Source of the DNA: Mactra quadrangularis | Taxonomy: Eukaryota > Mollusca > Bivalvia > Venerida > Mactridae | Reading direction: 5' to 3' | Length of the DNA stretch: 64,000 nt | NCBI GenBank assembly: GCA_025267735.1 | Contig: CM046307.1 | Coordinates: 47,535,395 to 47,599,394, forward strand | Made by a program: the position numbers and the translations under genes | Shown here: piece after piece, positions 10,474-23,154 of the stretch | Position numbering within the stretch: position 1 is the first letter of the stretch | Layout: each line of letters opens with the position of its first letter | The notes under the pieces: model-generated | What the model saw: only the letters and a program-made list of their open reading frames with translations | The model's database searches: none | What the model was told of the DNA's origin: nothing

Positions 10474-13400
10474 TTACGTTTCTTGTAAAACCGGAAGTCT
10501 GTGATTAGTTTTGATAGTCTCATTTTCCTCTACTATGACGTCATCTTGCGATCCTTCATAAATTGTAATAAGTTCTGCTAAAGATGGTCGTCTACCTTCT
10601 TGAATATACGCATGCGCATCTGGGTTCATTTCTTTGCGGTGTTGCGTCACATCATATTTGATGACATCATTTAAACTTGAGGTTGATCTAGAAGCTTCCA
10701 TTGTATCCATGGAGTTGGAAGACCTGTTGATTTGTCTTGATGTATTTAAATCAGTTAAACTACGTCGATAATGAGGCTGAGTATTGAATAAATCTAAATC
10801 AGAGTTTTCTAATCTTGAATTTCGTCTGCTTCGTATTTCCGGTGATGGAGAACGTCCACGTTCTAAATTGACTTCCGCTAAAGAGCCTCTACGAACTCTG
10901 GGTCGTGCAGGAGCTTTAGATGTAAGACTGTAAAAGAAGAACAAAGAATGCTGTACGCAATTGGTAAAAATTGTAATATATTGGTTGGTAAAGAGTGTGT
11001 GCATAATTTTTTAATGTTAAAAGAATCATGCTTCATTGTAGGCCCTGTCAACTTCCTCGTGAAAAGGGATATATGTTAACAACCAGGAACAGTCATAAAC
11101 GCAGACATCCCACAAAAATAAAAAGTAAAGAAGGAGATGCTTTAGATCTAGATTTTTAAACTTTTATCACGAAAAGGACTCTATAAACAAATAACGAAAA
11201 CAAGAACCCTAAAGGCGTTCGCCTTGGAACGGACATGTATAAACGATCAATATGCAATTGTTCAATAATATTTTAATATTACATAGATCTCGTAATTATG
11301 AGATCATAGCAGGTAATACCCTAACACCCGATACCCAATAGCACTTATCTTTGGTAGAAGAATTTGTCAACTCCTTCTGAAAAGGTAAGGGAATAGGCTT
11401 CTGATGAAGAAGTGTCCAAGAAAGCTAGGGTTAGGTCAGCGCTCTTTAAATATAAATGTTAATAAACTGCGTTAAATCCAATTCAGAATATGCGTAAATG
11501 TCATTTATTATTTATTATTTATATACTGTTTGACGATATTACATGAGCTTCTAAATACACGTAGTCTTCATAATACAATATGTGTCATTAATCTATAACA
11601 ATAAATAATTGAAATTACATTATAAATTAAAGTCAAGATATTTTAGCAAACGTTTGAGTGTAAGTTGACAAAAATAGAACAAAGTCAATAGCCGATTAAA
11701 CAAAAGACGAATTGCTTAAAAGACTGTTACATGCGCTGGACTTAAAACATTTAGTCTAGCTAGTCATTGGTCATTCTCTGTGTGACCTTTCTCGTTTGAA
11801 TAATAATTCATTTGCCTGCAAACATAGCCATGTACTCTTTTGTAACCAGTAAATGGGACATAATATTACTATAAACCTTTTATAAATATGCTATTAGGCA
11901 AAGCTACAGAATGGTCCACTGATTGTAATGGTTCCTGAATTATGCGTGGTATATAGCAGATACAAACCTATCATACTGTTGATAAACCTTCTCCATTTCC
12001 TTCACCGAGTCAGGAGAGTCACGTGCTATCAATGACGTAGACAGACGCGGGAAAACCACACCGGGAGCACCTGTTTGTTGAGGATTGACCATCTTGGTAT
12101 CTTTTGTTTTAGCCGATGTTTCAGATATCAGATCTGTAATCTGAGCATCTTTCCACTCTATTTTCTTTTTCATATGTTCAACCTCTTCTCTGAAATCAAT
12201 CATTGGAGCCATTTCTATTAACATGGTGGTAATACCAGATGACTATTACATTCTACGAAATTAGGATAAAGAAGTGTTTGTCCGAACAGATCATTTTAAG
12301 AACAAACACTATATTTCGTTAGCAGAACTTTGGTGGCCAAAAGAAATTGTTGGTTTCCCGACCTAAAATGTGGTTATCCCAGGCTACCGGACAACCACTA
12401 ATTTCGTAGATTTCGATTACATCACAAATGCTACGGTTTCAAAAAGAAAGCATTGAAAATCCAGCCTCGACTCAAAGTCATGTTAGATATCCATGATACC
12501 TGTAGCGAGACTAAGAAGAAAACTATAAACTTTTTGCAAACACCCTGGAAAACCTAACAACGATTTTCCCATTCAAAAACGAACGACGACTTGTGACTGT
12601 ATCACTCTAAAAACGAATAGTTTAATTGTGCGAGAGATGGTCTGGATTCTATCGATAAAAGCAGAATGGTCGTTATATAGGGACCTTTTGCTACATATAT
12701 TAAGCGTTTGGGACTTAAAAAAACTCGTCAAAAATCGCACGAGGTGTTGCTTATAGCTGAAATTTATTATACATGTTCATGTATATATGACGAGCACACA
12801 GTTGTATTTTCGAAAGTCTTACAAGTTATATCTATTTGCTGTCAGAAAAGCTATCATTCTCTGAAACGTATTATTTAAAGCGACTGCTTCAAACTAACTC
12901 AACTATACTTAATAGTGGCGATATACAAACTTTCAAGAATAATAGCCCTCAGTAGGCGACATTGAATCAAGTAAATAAAATAAAATGCGTGATGAATACG
13001 ATATATTATCATTACAATGAATTTTGGTTGACCATTAACAATCTGGTCTAACCAGAAACGTTACTTACAATTTTAAGTCATGTAATTAGGTCTAACAATT
13101 TTGTGTTAAGGGCAACTCGACCCTATACCAAGCAAACCTATACCGACACTATAGTTTTTTTACCTTCAGGAATATTCACAAGAATATTATAAGTGAAAAC
13201 CACAATCGGATCTGTTAAATAAACTCGGGACCTACCATATCCACCCTTTTCAGACCGTTGCCCTGAACGCAGGATATTTTTGCCTTATCTAACCAAATAG
13301 TTACTTACAATGTTCAATTCTATAATTACCTTAACATTGCCATTTGTGACTTCAGGTATTTCAGATCTGTTTTCGGTCGTGTTGCCATCTTCACTCTCGC

Positions 13401-16400
13401 TTTTTGTCCTCGTACTAGTTCAAGCAATTGTTCAATCTCTTTAGAAAGTGCCAGTTTAGCTCTCTCTTGTTTTTCAACAAAACTCTGAACAACATCAGAC
13501 AGAGTATGATGTTTGTGTCTAGACGAAGCTCTAAGTATATTCAATACAGCTTCTTTTTCATTCATACTAACTGAAGTATTCTCAATATTAGTTCTGGCCA
13601 CTTGTATCAATTTCCGAACATTCCTTTCCAAGAAGGATATTCTCAAATTATTAGCATCACCATCCATGTCTCTAGTTTCAGTTTCAAGAAATTCTTGCAT
13701 AGCTAGGTTAACAATCCTTACACGTTCATTGAACTTTTCAAAGCGATCTTTTAGCTGTAAGATAGAGCTGTTGTTTGCTGCATTAAATCTTGTCTGCTTG
13801 GCAAGTTCATGTTTAAATGACTTCTGCATGTCAGACATTTCTGAAGCTTTACTAACTAACTCTTCATCACGTTGTTTTATTTCTTCTTTCAGTCGAGATA
13901 TCTCTTCTCTTAATTGAGCAAGCTGGAAATTAACATATCATACAATTAGCTTATATACTACCAATCATATATACTGTTATGTAAGACATTGATGTACATG
14001 TATACTTCTTGTGAATTACTTACACCCTTACTCACCGGATGCATTCAATTAATATGTATCTAGATATATATTCACAACCTACGAATTTAATTGTAGTGTA
14101 CTACCTTTACAATTACATTATATTGTAATTTTCTTCATTATATGTAGTAGTATACTGTATCTACATGTATTTATGTATGTTGATTCATAGGCCAGTGGCC
14201 TAATATCTAGAAAATAAAGTGTAAAACTGTATAATTCAGCACAGAAAATTGTCAGTACGATTTACCTTGTACTAGAATGACCAACCTATTATCAATTTTT
14301 AAAATGGTGACGCTGCACTTGATTCATTGTGAATCTATGATACCTTTTTAGAATTAACTTTTGACATGATTGATTTCACAAATACATCAACATGTATTAG
14401 TGCTGAATTTTGGTTGTTCAAAGACTGGAGTAATTACGCCTAAAACACGTTGTGAATCAAATTCGCACCGTTGCAACGATTATCCGTTGCATTCATTAAT
14501 TATGTTATGTAGAAAACTATTGTACATTGTAATACTTTCTCAGTAATCATGGAATCAATTTTGTATTACAATGAAACCATAGTTGTTAGGCACAATTTTT
14601 TTTCCAAAATATACACTTATATAAGTGTGACTGAAACCAATGTCCACAAAATTGTGAAAATATACATAATAAGAGTACATTGACAATAATGAAGTGAAAA
14701 AAGATCATCAAATACGTCTTTATTATACTATATAAGCCATCATATGAATCATAAACGGTATCGTTATTAGTTGTATTATTTGACAGTATGTTTGTTAATT
14801 GTTGAAGCACATGTATGTATACTTTTAAGAGACCCAAGGACTATGGTACCACTGTTTTATCACCATCAAGTTTCTACTAACCTTCTTAATTTTATGTTCT
14901 AATTTTATCCTACAATCTTTATCAGATTCGTATACAACCTTTTTAGCATCGAGAAAATCAGATCTGTCAGAGCCTGCTGTAAGCCATGCATTTGTTACAG
15001 CACGTTCTTTTACCTGAAAACATATAGAGAATAACTGAAGTTTGAAATTACTTGATTAGAACAGAACAAAACAAAATAAATGATAACAGTTATTTTATAA
15101 ACACATTTATACAAAGTAACAGACAGCAATATAGCTTTGTCGTCAATAATAAATGATATTGGCCAACCACAAAATACAATGTACAACCAAAATTGTGTCG
15201 CAAGCAGAAAAAATCTACATTGTACACGTATATTATTGTATTGCATAAACGACATCAAAGTTTATGAATTTATCAACTATGGATTTAAGATCAAGATAAA
15301 AAAATGCCAGATAATCGCACTCGAGATAACAAGAAAAGACTGTTTAAGTAAAATAAATATATGTGTATTAAACAGAGTATTTCAACAAAGTAGATAAATT
15401 GTTGCACCTTTGTTTCGAGGTACTTCAGCAATCTTGACTTAGCATCGTCACTAACATGTTTGAATATTTTTGGAAACTTTCCGAACACTTCTTCAGCACG
15501 TAGTAGTTTAGTATCAATGTCTGAAAAAAGAAAGTAAGAACCATATAAGCAAATAAATACGATAAAAACTTCATTACATCGACTATGGCTCACAAATTGA
15601 ATGAATGTTAATTGTATATAATATCTAAAAAGGTGTAAGCAAACATCGGGTACAGCAACAGTCGAAAACTTAGACCATTAACATAGTCAAAAAGCAAAAA
15701 GGAAGATGATTTAAGATTTTTTTTAACAAATGTTATAAAAGGAACACTACACAAACAAATATCGAAAACAAGAACCTAATGGGTTTCCACCTTAGAAAGG
15801 ACAATGGCATCATAATTGCAACTGGGTAGGGGGGTGGGGGGTTCAAATCATGTTCTGTAGGCTACACCAATCTCGCAATTATCATACTTACTTAGGTATA
15901 CTTAGGTAGCGTTTCCGATTCAGGATCGTTCTGTTCCTCTATATCGGACTCTAAAATAGTCTCTATATTTCCGGTAATGTTAGAGCTGGTTTTGGCTCTG
16001 CCAGATATTATCAAGTCTATTTTTGAATGTGTTAACAGATGGTGCTGTGACAACGTTGTGTGGTAGATTGTTCCAAAGTTTGGCACTTCTAATTAAGAAT
16101 GAGTTTTTCCTTAGTTCAGTTTTTGCTCTCTGTGGATAAATTTTCAAGCTGTTCCTATTATTGAAACTTTTTAAATGTATTTAAACAGCTAAACAGGGGT
16201 TTAATATCATAAAATGTGCATATTCTAAATTTCAAAATTCGCTGCTTACCCTCTCCATAGAGATGATCAGCTAGAAGTAGATGTCCTGTTAAATATAAAA
16301 CATGGCGGAACTTCCGGTATGCATCTCCACCGCGCAGGCGCAGTGTTTCCAATAACGTTGTATTTCTTTCAAATTGAGTTGTCTTCGTCTACGAAATGTA

Positions 16401-17003
16401 AACATGATATAATGAAAACACACACTGAAAGCGAAATGTGCACTGAATTGTGAAAACATAAGTTTGAAAATAAAGAGTTCTCAAACAATAAGCGTTTACT
16501 TCTTAAAAGTTAGTGATGTTTTGGATAAATGTTAACATGCTACGTAACTAAGCGACCAGTTAATTAAGTTGTTAGTTTTGTGTTTATATAGTGGCATAAA
16601 TATGCTACTATTCTAAGATACTTGTAACGACTGAGTTGTTAAATTTAACTGATAGCTTAATAAATCAATAATTCAACCTACCAAATCTTAAAAGTCTTTG
16701 GTCAGTCGGGAAACTGCAAACAACACTTATAGAAATGGCCTTTGTAATATATACGTATAATATAGCAAGACAGTTTAACATAGAGAAGTCCAGCTTTAAA
16801 TGCCATGCTCATTTTTAATGAAATGAGTTCATAATAACAAGTTAATAAAACTCTGACATTACCTGAATATCATTGATCATAGTATCCGGAAGAACATTCT
16901 CTGTCTTCAGTAAATGAAAGAATTCATCAGTCATGACTATGTTACCAATCAGTAGTCCATTGTTTCTATCTAGTATATCTCTCTGTTTCTCATCCATTGT
17001 CAT
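10474..17003 (-). CDS. CARD and coiled-coil protein with Ser/Arg-rich tail
   Basis: Exons: 16863-17003 (ATG at 17003, a second in-frame ATG at 16997, an upstream in-frame stop), 16250-16388, 15408-15520, 14882-15013, 13330-13922, 11968-12242 and 10474-10927 (TAA at 10474-10476). Exons 1-2 (residues 1 to about 93) encode a CARD of the caspase-2/RAIDD type: MDEKQRDILDRNNGLLIGNI, then LPDTMINDIQ and a LLETLRLRGGDAYRKF helix. CARDs pair with other CARDs to build death or inflammatory signalling complexes in the cytosol. Exons 3-5 give about 280 mostly helical residues, with clear coiled coil around LREEISRLKEEIKQRDEEL. The last exon is low complexity, rich in R and S, with RRGSLAEV, RRSLTDLN and RRPSLAEL repeats. 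Exon 5 leaves phase 2 but exon 6 needs phase 0, so a small exon is missing between 12242 and 13330. No caspase, NACHT or kinase domain is seen. Total is about 615 residues plus the missing piece. Partner and pathway are unknown. Confidence 0.8.
10928..11967. other. Last intron of the CARD gene, nothing recognised
   Basis: A 1.04-kb intron between the last two exons, whose phases match (2 to 2). No clear element or additional exon is seen. Confidence 0.5.
12276..12409 (+). repeat. Interspersed repeat R1, copy 1 of 4
   Basis: Shares the order GATCATTTTAAG ... AGCAGAA-TTTGG ... AAAAGAAATTGTTGGTTT ... CCGGACAACCACTAATTTC with 30317-30440, 38315-38462 and 46855-47001. No coding capacity. It lies in the CARD-gene intron between exons 5 and 6. 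Confidence 0.65.
12600..12810. repeat. Interspersed repeat R2, copy 1 of 2
   Basis: Resembles 18000-18190 in the same orientation: ATAGGGA-CTTTT, then TTTGGGACT, then a TATAGCT block and a TACATGT-ATATAT tail in the same order. No coding capacity. It lies in a CARD-gene intron. Confidence 0.5.
13931..14881. other. CARD gene intron 4, nothing recognised
   Basis: About 950 AT-rich bases. No recognisable element, RNA gene or additional exon. Confidence 0.45.
15897..16165 (-). mobile_element. 5'-truncated LINE remnant (last part of reverse-transcriptase ORF)
   Basis: Read on the minus strand in the frame starting near 16160, it encodes FLIRSAKLWNNLPHNVVTAP followed by SVNTFKNRLDNIW. This S-x-x-LWNxLP-x-VV-x-APS-x-x-x-FK-x-x-LD pattern is the usual C-terminus of CR1-like and related LINE polymerases. 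Only about the last 60 codons remain, as in a dead-on-arrival insertion. It sits in CARD-gene intron 2 in the same orientation as the gene. Confidence 0.7.
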
Positions 17004-17999
17004 GTATGCTTGTTGTATTCAATTAATAATAATATCAACAGTTGTTCACGATTCTCCGCCTTTTTAGCAAGACTGACTTGTCAGTGTATCTATAATAATG
17101 GGTTTTCTTAAATGAGAAATATTAGTCGTCCATTTCACCGCCGTCAATCCTAAATCCGCATAAAAATAGTTCCATTAAAAACCTATGATATAATTTATGA
17201 TTGTGTCTGAATTAACGTTTTACCGGACCTTTCCATTGCAGATGACACGGGACCACTTATTCACTTACAATACAGACACTGTTTAAGGAATATTATCCAA
17301 AGTACAAAAGAATCTAGTTAATTAATCAGATTAATTTGAACTGCGCACTCCCCTTCCGTGTAGTTAAAGCCAGAATTGGCCCTTACGACATAGCTGTGCA
17401 GTTACAGATCCGTAATAACAAATACGTATAACAATCACTATCAGCAAAGAGTAATTATTATGTAGACAATGTTTGTTTTTTTTGTAATTATATATATCCA
17501 AAAATATCCATTCCTTGTATAACTAGTATTTCTGTCAAATTCTAACGACCCCGTCTGCTTTATACATCACCCGGATATCCATACACATGGCTTTACGATG
17601 ACTACTCCAATTTACGTTCTTAATTTAATCCACATGATCTTGAAATCATTTTTGCCAGAAGAATAGACGATAGGTGTGTCTTTGTAATCTATAACATAAT
17701 TACCATCCACTCATCGGTAAAAAGTCTTTAATTAACACCAATTTAGCAGATAATTCAACAGTTCATCTAGATATTCACGACGCTCTAAAAATATATTCAA
17801 ATCTTTTAAAATAACTCCATAGAAATATATTTCATTATCATTTCATTCATTTTGGTCACCGTGAATGTACAGTGCATTCCAAAAGACTTCAGAAAAAATC
17901 CTGTGTTTTAGGATAAGTGAATAGACATTTATCCATGGGAAAAAGAAACAAAGACTCATTTGTGCTAATTCCAAAAAAAATCAGCATCTATTAATCAGC
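17004..17999. other. Upstream flank of the CARD gene, no gene seen
   Basis: Non-coding and AT-rich, presumably holding the promoter and 5' UTR of the CARD gene. No element I can support. Confidence 0.4.
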
Positions 18000-18190
18000 A
18001 CACAGTAACGTTCAATCATTAGAACCATCGAAATCGATAGTTTTTATAACGCAATGGTCTAAATATAGGGATCTTTTTATTTTCAAATTAGGCATTTGGG
18101 ACTCTAAAATTCGACAAAAGCAACAACCAAGGTCTTTATAGCTTATTTTTACTGTACATGTGTATATTTATAACTGAGTTATATAAATAA
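18000..18190. repeat. Interspersed repeat R2, copy 2 of 2
   Basis: Counterpart of 12600-12810: AATATAGGGATCTTTT, CATTTGGGACTC and TGTACATGTGTATAT appear in the same order. It lies upstream of the CARD gene. Confidence 0.5.
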
Positions 18191-18849
18191 GCTGCAATAC
18201 AAATGCATTGAAATAAAAGTAGTTGTAGTATGGATGGTCAGTTTTTTCTGTAAATTCCATTTTGTTCAAGGATTTTTGGAGGGCACTATAGATAAAAATA
18301 AGACATAAATTAGACATATATTTATAAATGACACAATTAGAGTATACTAATTTATCTGTCAGAATTATGTTTAAATTGATTTATAGAATCAATTAAGTCA
18401 CCTTAAGAAATCAAAAAATCCCTAAACATTAGGTAAACAAATACATAAACTCGCTTTTATTTTAAAACGTTTTTTCACTTTATGAAAGTATGATTATGAC
18501 TTGATTTTACTATGTACAATTTGAAGAACTTAATGCACGGTACTTAATGGTTGGTTGTCTAGATCTGTGAGGGGTATGTTTATGTTAACTTCTATAAATC
18601 CAATTAGATTTGAATTAAGTTATTTTTCAATAAAGTGGAGAATAAAGTTTTGTAACCAGAAGGCTAATAATTTAGTCAAACTATGCCAAGTTATGATCAC
18701 CGGTTTATACATGGATTACGTACCGAGTTCTATTTTTCGAAATGGTTGTTTTTTGCATAACAGAAATTCTTCAGTTTGCATGTACATTTTCTTTTTATCG
18801 GGTTCTAACCTAGTGTCAACACAAATTGTCATGGCGGCCAATCCACCCA

Positions 18850-19023
18850 ACCTAGATTTTATTGGACCTTTGTTTATAGCTGATACTTCTCCTTCCATAT
18901 TCCGCTAGCCCGACAAAATTTCCATATAAATAGATTGAATTTATTTATATGGAAATTTTGTCAGGCTAGCGGAATATGGAAGGATAAGTATCAGCTATAG
19001 ACGAAAGTCCAATAAAAGCTAGG
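18850..19023. repeat. Long palindrome, arms about 80 bp, near-perfect
   Basis: The left arm (CTAGATTTTATTGGAC ... TCCATATTCCGCTAGCC ... AAATTTCCATATAAAT) is answered by the right arm (ATTTATATGGAAATTTT ... GGCTAGCGGAATATGGA ... GTCCAATAAAAGCTAG). The loop, GATTGA-like, is near 18935. Only a handful of mismatches, so it is a recent foldback element or MITE. Open frames on both strands here are products of the symmetry. Confidence 0.85.
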
Positions 19024-19261
19024 GTGGGAAAAATCGACCTTACTTGCCAAATTTTCATACAAGGGTATAACCAGCTAGTTTAGACCCGAACCAGAAACCC
19101 CATCGGGACACTAGATTCCTGCGCTCACTCACTTATCCTTTTGCACTATGGATCCGGGTATGAACATAATAAGCATGTATCAGAGTAGAAACCTAAGATA
19201 TATCTAGGCATGACAATATATGATTATTGAATAATAGTTAAAAACAAGTTAAATCAAGGTT

Positions 19262-19490
19262 TTTGAAGTCTACTGCTTGTATCACTACTATTCGGTCGAC
19301 TCTTTACATTAACTTCCCCGATCATTGTCACACACCAACTGTAAAAATACGGCGCAGATTGCAGCCGCAGCATACAGCACACGACCCTAACAGGTACCCG
19401 TTTACACCTGGGTAGAGTGAAGCAATCGCAGGTAAAGTTCTTGCTCAAGGAAATTAGCAAACTAGTATTCCAAGTGGGATTAGATACCAT
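19262..19490 (-). mobile_element. tRNA-derived SINE, family S1
   Basis: The minus strand shows the family's conserved middle: TTCCTTGAGCAAGAAC, then CACTCTACCCAGGTGTAAAC, then a GTACC and TGATCGGGGAAGTTA block. Family members lie at 28797-29035, 33355-33590, 36345-36580, 41649-41880, 44571-44815 and 54865-55082. The tRNA head at its right end is eroded. Confidence 0.6.
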
Positions 19491-19765
19491 AAGACTCGTT
19501 TTGCAAATTAAGGACTTTTGATCTCATCAGTATGAGTAGTGGTCCAGTGTTAAATATCGAGAGGTTCTGGGTCATGGTATTGTACCCCCGGAAGGGTCAC
19601 TATTACACTTAAACAAGACATATTTCGTGTTTGGTTCACTTCACCCAAGTGCAATTATCAATATGCAATTATGCTATAAATTATTTATACAAAACGCAAA
19701 CAAATGGAAAGGAACATACAGTAGTCTTCGTCAATTGGAAATAATAGATAGGTCTTATTCTAATT

Positions 19766-19832
19766 ATTCATGTATCCAGAGATTATCAAGATTATCGACC
19801 GAGAATATTTATAACCTCTGGATACGAAAATG
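19766..19832. repeat. Short hairpin element H1, copy 1 of 3
   Basis: GTATCCAGAGATTATCAAGA pairs with TTATAACCTCTGGATAC. Same design as the perfect copy at 48360-48439 and a decayed one at 47283-47353. Confidence 0.65.
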
Positions 19833-20097
19833 ATTTCAATACGTGTGTCCAGAAAATATTTTCACTTGTACCGCGCCCCTTTAAAAATACCTTTCTCCGT
19901 TCACTCGGTGAAATAAATAGACAAATATCTTCTATTATATTTTTTTTAAATGTTAAAACACGTTGTTTGTGTTTTGAAGAATGTTGAAATGGTATGTTGA
20001 AGTATTACATTAAACAATTGATTTAAATTCAATGATATCGTATTTACCAACCCATTGAATTATCTATCTTGTGAAAATCAAATATTACAAATATACT

Positions 20098-20116
20098 CAC
20101 GTGGTTACCTAGCAAC
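20098..20116 (+). promoter_or_regulatory. E-box overlapping an RFX-type X-box, unit A
   Basis: CACGTG (20098-20103) runs directly into GTTACCTAGCAAC (20104-20116), a match to the RFX X-box half-sites around a one-base spacer. The arrangement is kept in unit B (perfect GTTGCCTAGCAAC) and partly in unit C. It lies about 3.3 kb upstream of the LRR start codon. Function is inference. Confidence 0.35.
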
Positions 20117-21107
20117 GGGTATTTTATTTGATGAGCTAGTGTCAGTATATATACCCAATGGTTAGTTTAATTGTCTAAAAAGTTGAAAAATGAGTTCAGT
20201 TTCGATGTAAGGAGTGATATTTTACCACGATATATCGACATCGTGTAGCAAACACTTATTGGTTGGCACTAACACTGACTCGCGAAGACAAATTTAAAGC
20301 TATTAGTTCAAAGTTTTTGGTTAAAAATTGTATTCTGAAATAACCTGTGAGTGTCCGTAAAAAGTATTTTTAATGATATAAGGCGATATGGCCAATATAC
20401 TTTAAGAGATATAAAATAAAATCACTAACACCGCGCTGAAATCATCTACACCGTTACTAACATTGTGTGTTTTTATACATAACGTTACCATCTTTTATAG
20501 TTATAAGCTAACTTGTTCTAAAATTGTCATTATCAGGACACTTCTTTACTGATTCCAAAATGTTTTTTCTATACATTTTTGAGAGATTTTGGAAAAGTTG
20601 ATATTGAAGTTGAAATCTGTTAAGGCTCCTTTAAAATGTGTACGATGTATTGGACTCATATATTATCAACCAGTATACTTATTAATTGAACTCCAGGTCA
20701 CGTGGTACAAACCACACCCATGATAAATGCAGCATGCGTAATCTAATACATGAAGTTCAATCGGTTTATCTTATACAATATATTTCATTATTTGTCATTT
20801 TACATTTTGCAATTTAAAAAAAACCGATTGTTGTTACATGTGGAGATATTCGTTTGTTGAAATACATGTAGATACTTAACAATGTTATGAGGAATTTTAA
20901 GTGTCTATATCACAATTTCAATGACAATTTATACTGTCAAGTTTCAATATTACATTGTATGACCATCGTTGGTCTAAATAGCGAAATGTCCGTAACATAA
21001 GGATGCTTTTCTTCCCTAACTAAGCAACTGTGACTTAAAAATTGTAAATAAATCGGAAGATTTGCAAAAGCCGAGTGTCATATTGTATTACAATACATGT
21101 ACAGTAA

Positions 21108-21185
21108 AACCCCTCTAAACCGGAATTGCTTTGGATCAAGAAAAATTCCGGTTTGGAAAGGTCTCCGGAATAGAGGGGTATATCA
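21108..21185. repeat. Terminal-repeat-like sequence of a pogo/Tigger type element
   Basis: ACAGTAAAACCCCTCTAAAC is typical of the ends of pogo-like DNA transposons, and CCGGAATTGC / AATTCCGG plus CCGGAATAGAGGGGT give internal inverted pairing. No transposase is present nearby. Confidence 0.45.
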
Positions 21186-22732
21186 AAAACAAACTTTTTT
21201 TCGATGCAGTTTTCTCAACAAGCTTACTTAAATTCAAATTTATTCAAAATCGCATTACTACTACTGTACTAAAGTAAAATTTGTATGTTTCTTTTCAACC
21301 ATAAGGCTACAACAAGTTGATCATGTGTTCTACGGATTTTTCTTGAAAAAAAAATGGGGCGATCGAAGAAATTAAAAAAAAATCTTAAAATATTTGCTTT
21401 ATATAGCGGTTTGATCAAATATTTATGAGCGAGCGAGGAAACATTTTTTTTGTAAAAACCGTCAACTTTAAGGTGCGAGCTATTCCATGGAACTGATCAA
21501 CTTGTTGTGGCCTAATTCGTTTTTTACGAAACATGATTTCGTTTTTACATAATCTTATATTTCTCGATCGTCGTAACTCGGTAAAGACCTGTCAATAAAT
21601 ACACGTCCATTCATTATGTAATGTATACATAGCGTCTGGTAAAACAATGTAAACTATATTTGTATTAATAATGAAACATCCATCAAACAATATGATTACA
21701 AACTGTACATTGTTTGTTTTGATACTAACAATATCATTCCGCAGGTTAATGTAGAGAACGTCCAACGAATGGTCGCTTATAATGTTATAATCAAAAACTA
21801 GAAAAGTGAATGTATAGAAAGTTTCAGGCTTAACTTTATCGGGGTGGGGGCACAGGGAGTCACGTGTCCCTACTCGACCCCAGAGATACCATATATTGAT
21901 ATATTCCAGCAGGCCATATCAATCGTTATAATCGTAATACAAGTGAATACGCCACCTTTAAATTACAACGGGGACTATAGCTTGCAAGGACTAAATTGAG
22001 TAATAGAACGTCCCAGGCTTAAGTTCGACCATGCGTACATACCGTAGCGCCGCTTATATTTAAAGTAAAATTATAACGTTGAAATGTATCACTGTAAATG
22101 TAAAAGCATGCGAACATGATCTATCAAATGCACGATATACACAATACATTTGTACGAGTATTCCTCATATTCAATGTTTTCGGTTGACGAGGACCTACCG
22201 GTAGCCTTTTAGATAAAAGGTTACATTATTGTCTTTTTGCAGAAGATAGCGGATGAGTTTTTCTTCATTCTAAATTAAAAATAAATATGAAAATAATAAC
22301 TTAGAAAATATTTTCCGATAAGAATTGTTCGACTCATAAAAACCGATTTTGATTCCTGAAGAAAGTCAGTGCCTTCAGTGCTTTGATACTTTTATAAATA
22401 TTAAAGATAAGAATAAAAATCGTGACTATATCAATTCATGTGAGATATACACATCATTTTAACATTTCTTCATTAACATAACTATCCCCAATTCCATGCA
22501 GGTAAGTCTAAAGATTTAATTATCTTAAACTTTATTTGAAGTACACACGTACTTCCCTTTAGAACTTCCCTAAAATCAAGCCAGCTTTGTCTAAGTAGTC
22601 ATATATTCTGAGCATACAAAATACGACTATTTCTATATTTACATTCAATGTCTAGTTATTGTTTTCATGGCGGCCATTTTTGAAATCAAAATGGCCTCTA
22701 AAATACAATACATGAAATTTTAAGCTGCATTA

Positions 22733-23003
22733 ACATAGGCGGATCCAGCGAGAGGGGAAGTCAGGGGGGTCTGGACCCCCCCCCCCTAGAATTTGGAAAA
22801 TGTACCTGACCATTAGTGTATTTCTTGCCAGTAAGTCATTTTTAAGTAGCATGAAGCATTTTTTCTCGACGATTAACAAAGATTTTATGGTTATGTGGTT
22901 TTTTATCAATATGTTGCATTTTTTCTGCAAAATGTGTATAATGCGGTTGTGGTTAGAGGTTCGGAACCCCCCCCCCCTAGAAAAGTTCGGACCCGCCCCT
23001 TAT
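22733..23003. mobile_element. MITE with GC-rich inverted ends, in the 5' UTR intron of LRR gene A
   Basis: AGGCGGATCCAG near 22738 and GGACCCGCCCCTT near 22990 form imperfect inverted ends, and the G/C homopolymer blocks near 22764-22789 and 22967-22978 repeat the phrase CCCCCCCCTAGAA. Units B and C lack it. Open frames across it are not genes. Confidence 0.55.
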
Positions 23004-23154
23004 TAATAGCAATATTTGTATGGTGGCCGAATCAAGTCATGTCACATTGTCGTCTGACAAGGCGCCACATTAAACACAAAACTAAGACAAAATTATTGTG
23101 TTTTGCATTGTTTTATGTGGTGCCTCCCCAGACGAAAATGCGATATAACCTGAT

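Noticed and set aside
15892..16086. A 64-residue frame on the minus strand as an extra CARD-gene exon
   Set aside because: A different frame of the same DNA encodes the C-terminus of a LINE polymerase, and exons 2 and 3 join in phase without it.
16158..16352. A separate 64-residue frame starting METLRLRGG
   Set aside because: It is exon 2 of the CARD gene read past its donor at 16249.
18555..18908. A 117-residue frame, with an overlapping 60-residue frame on the other strand
   Set aside because: Both end inside the 18850-19023 palindrome and have no recognisable domain.
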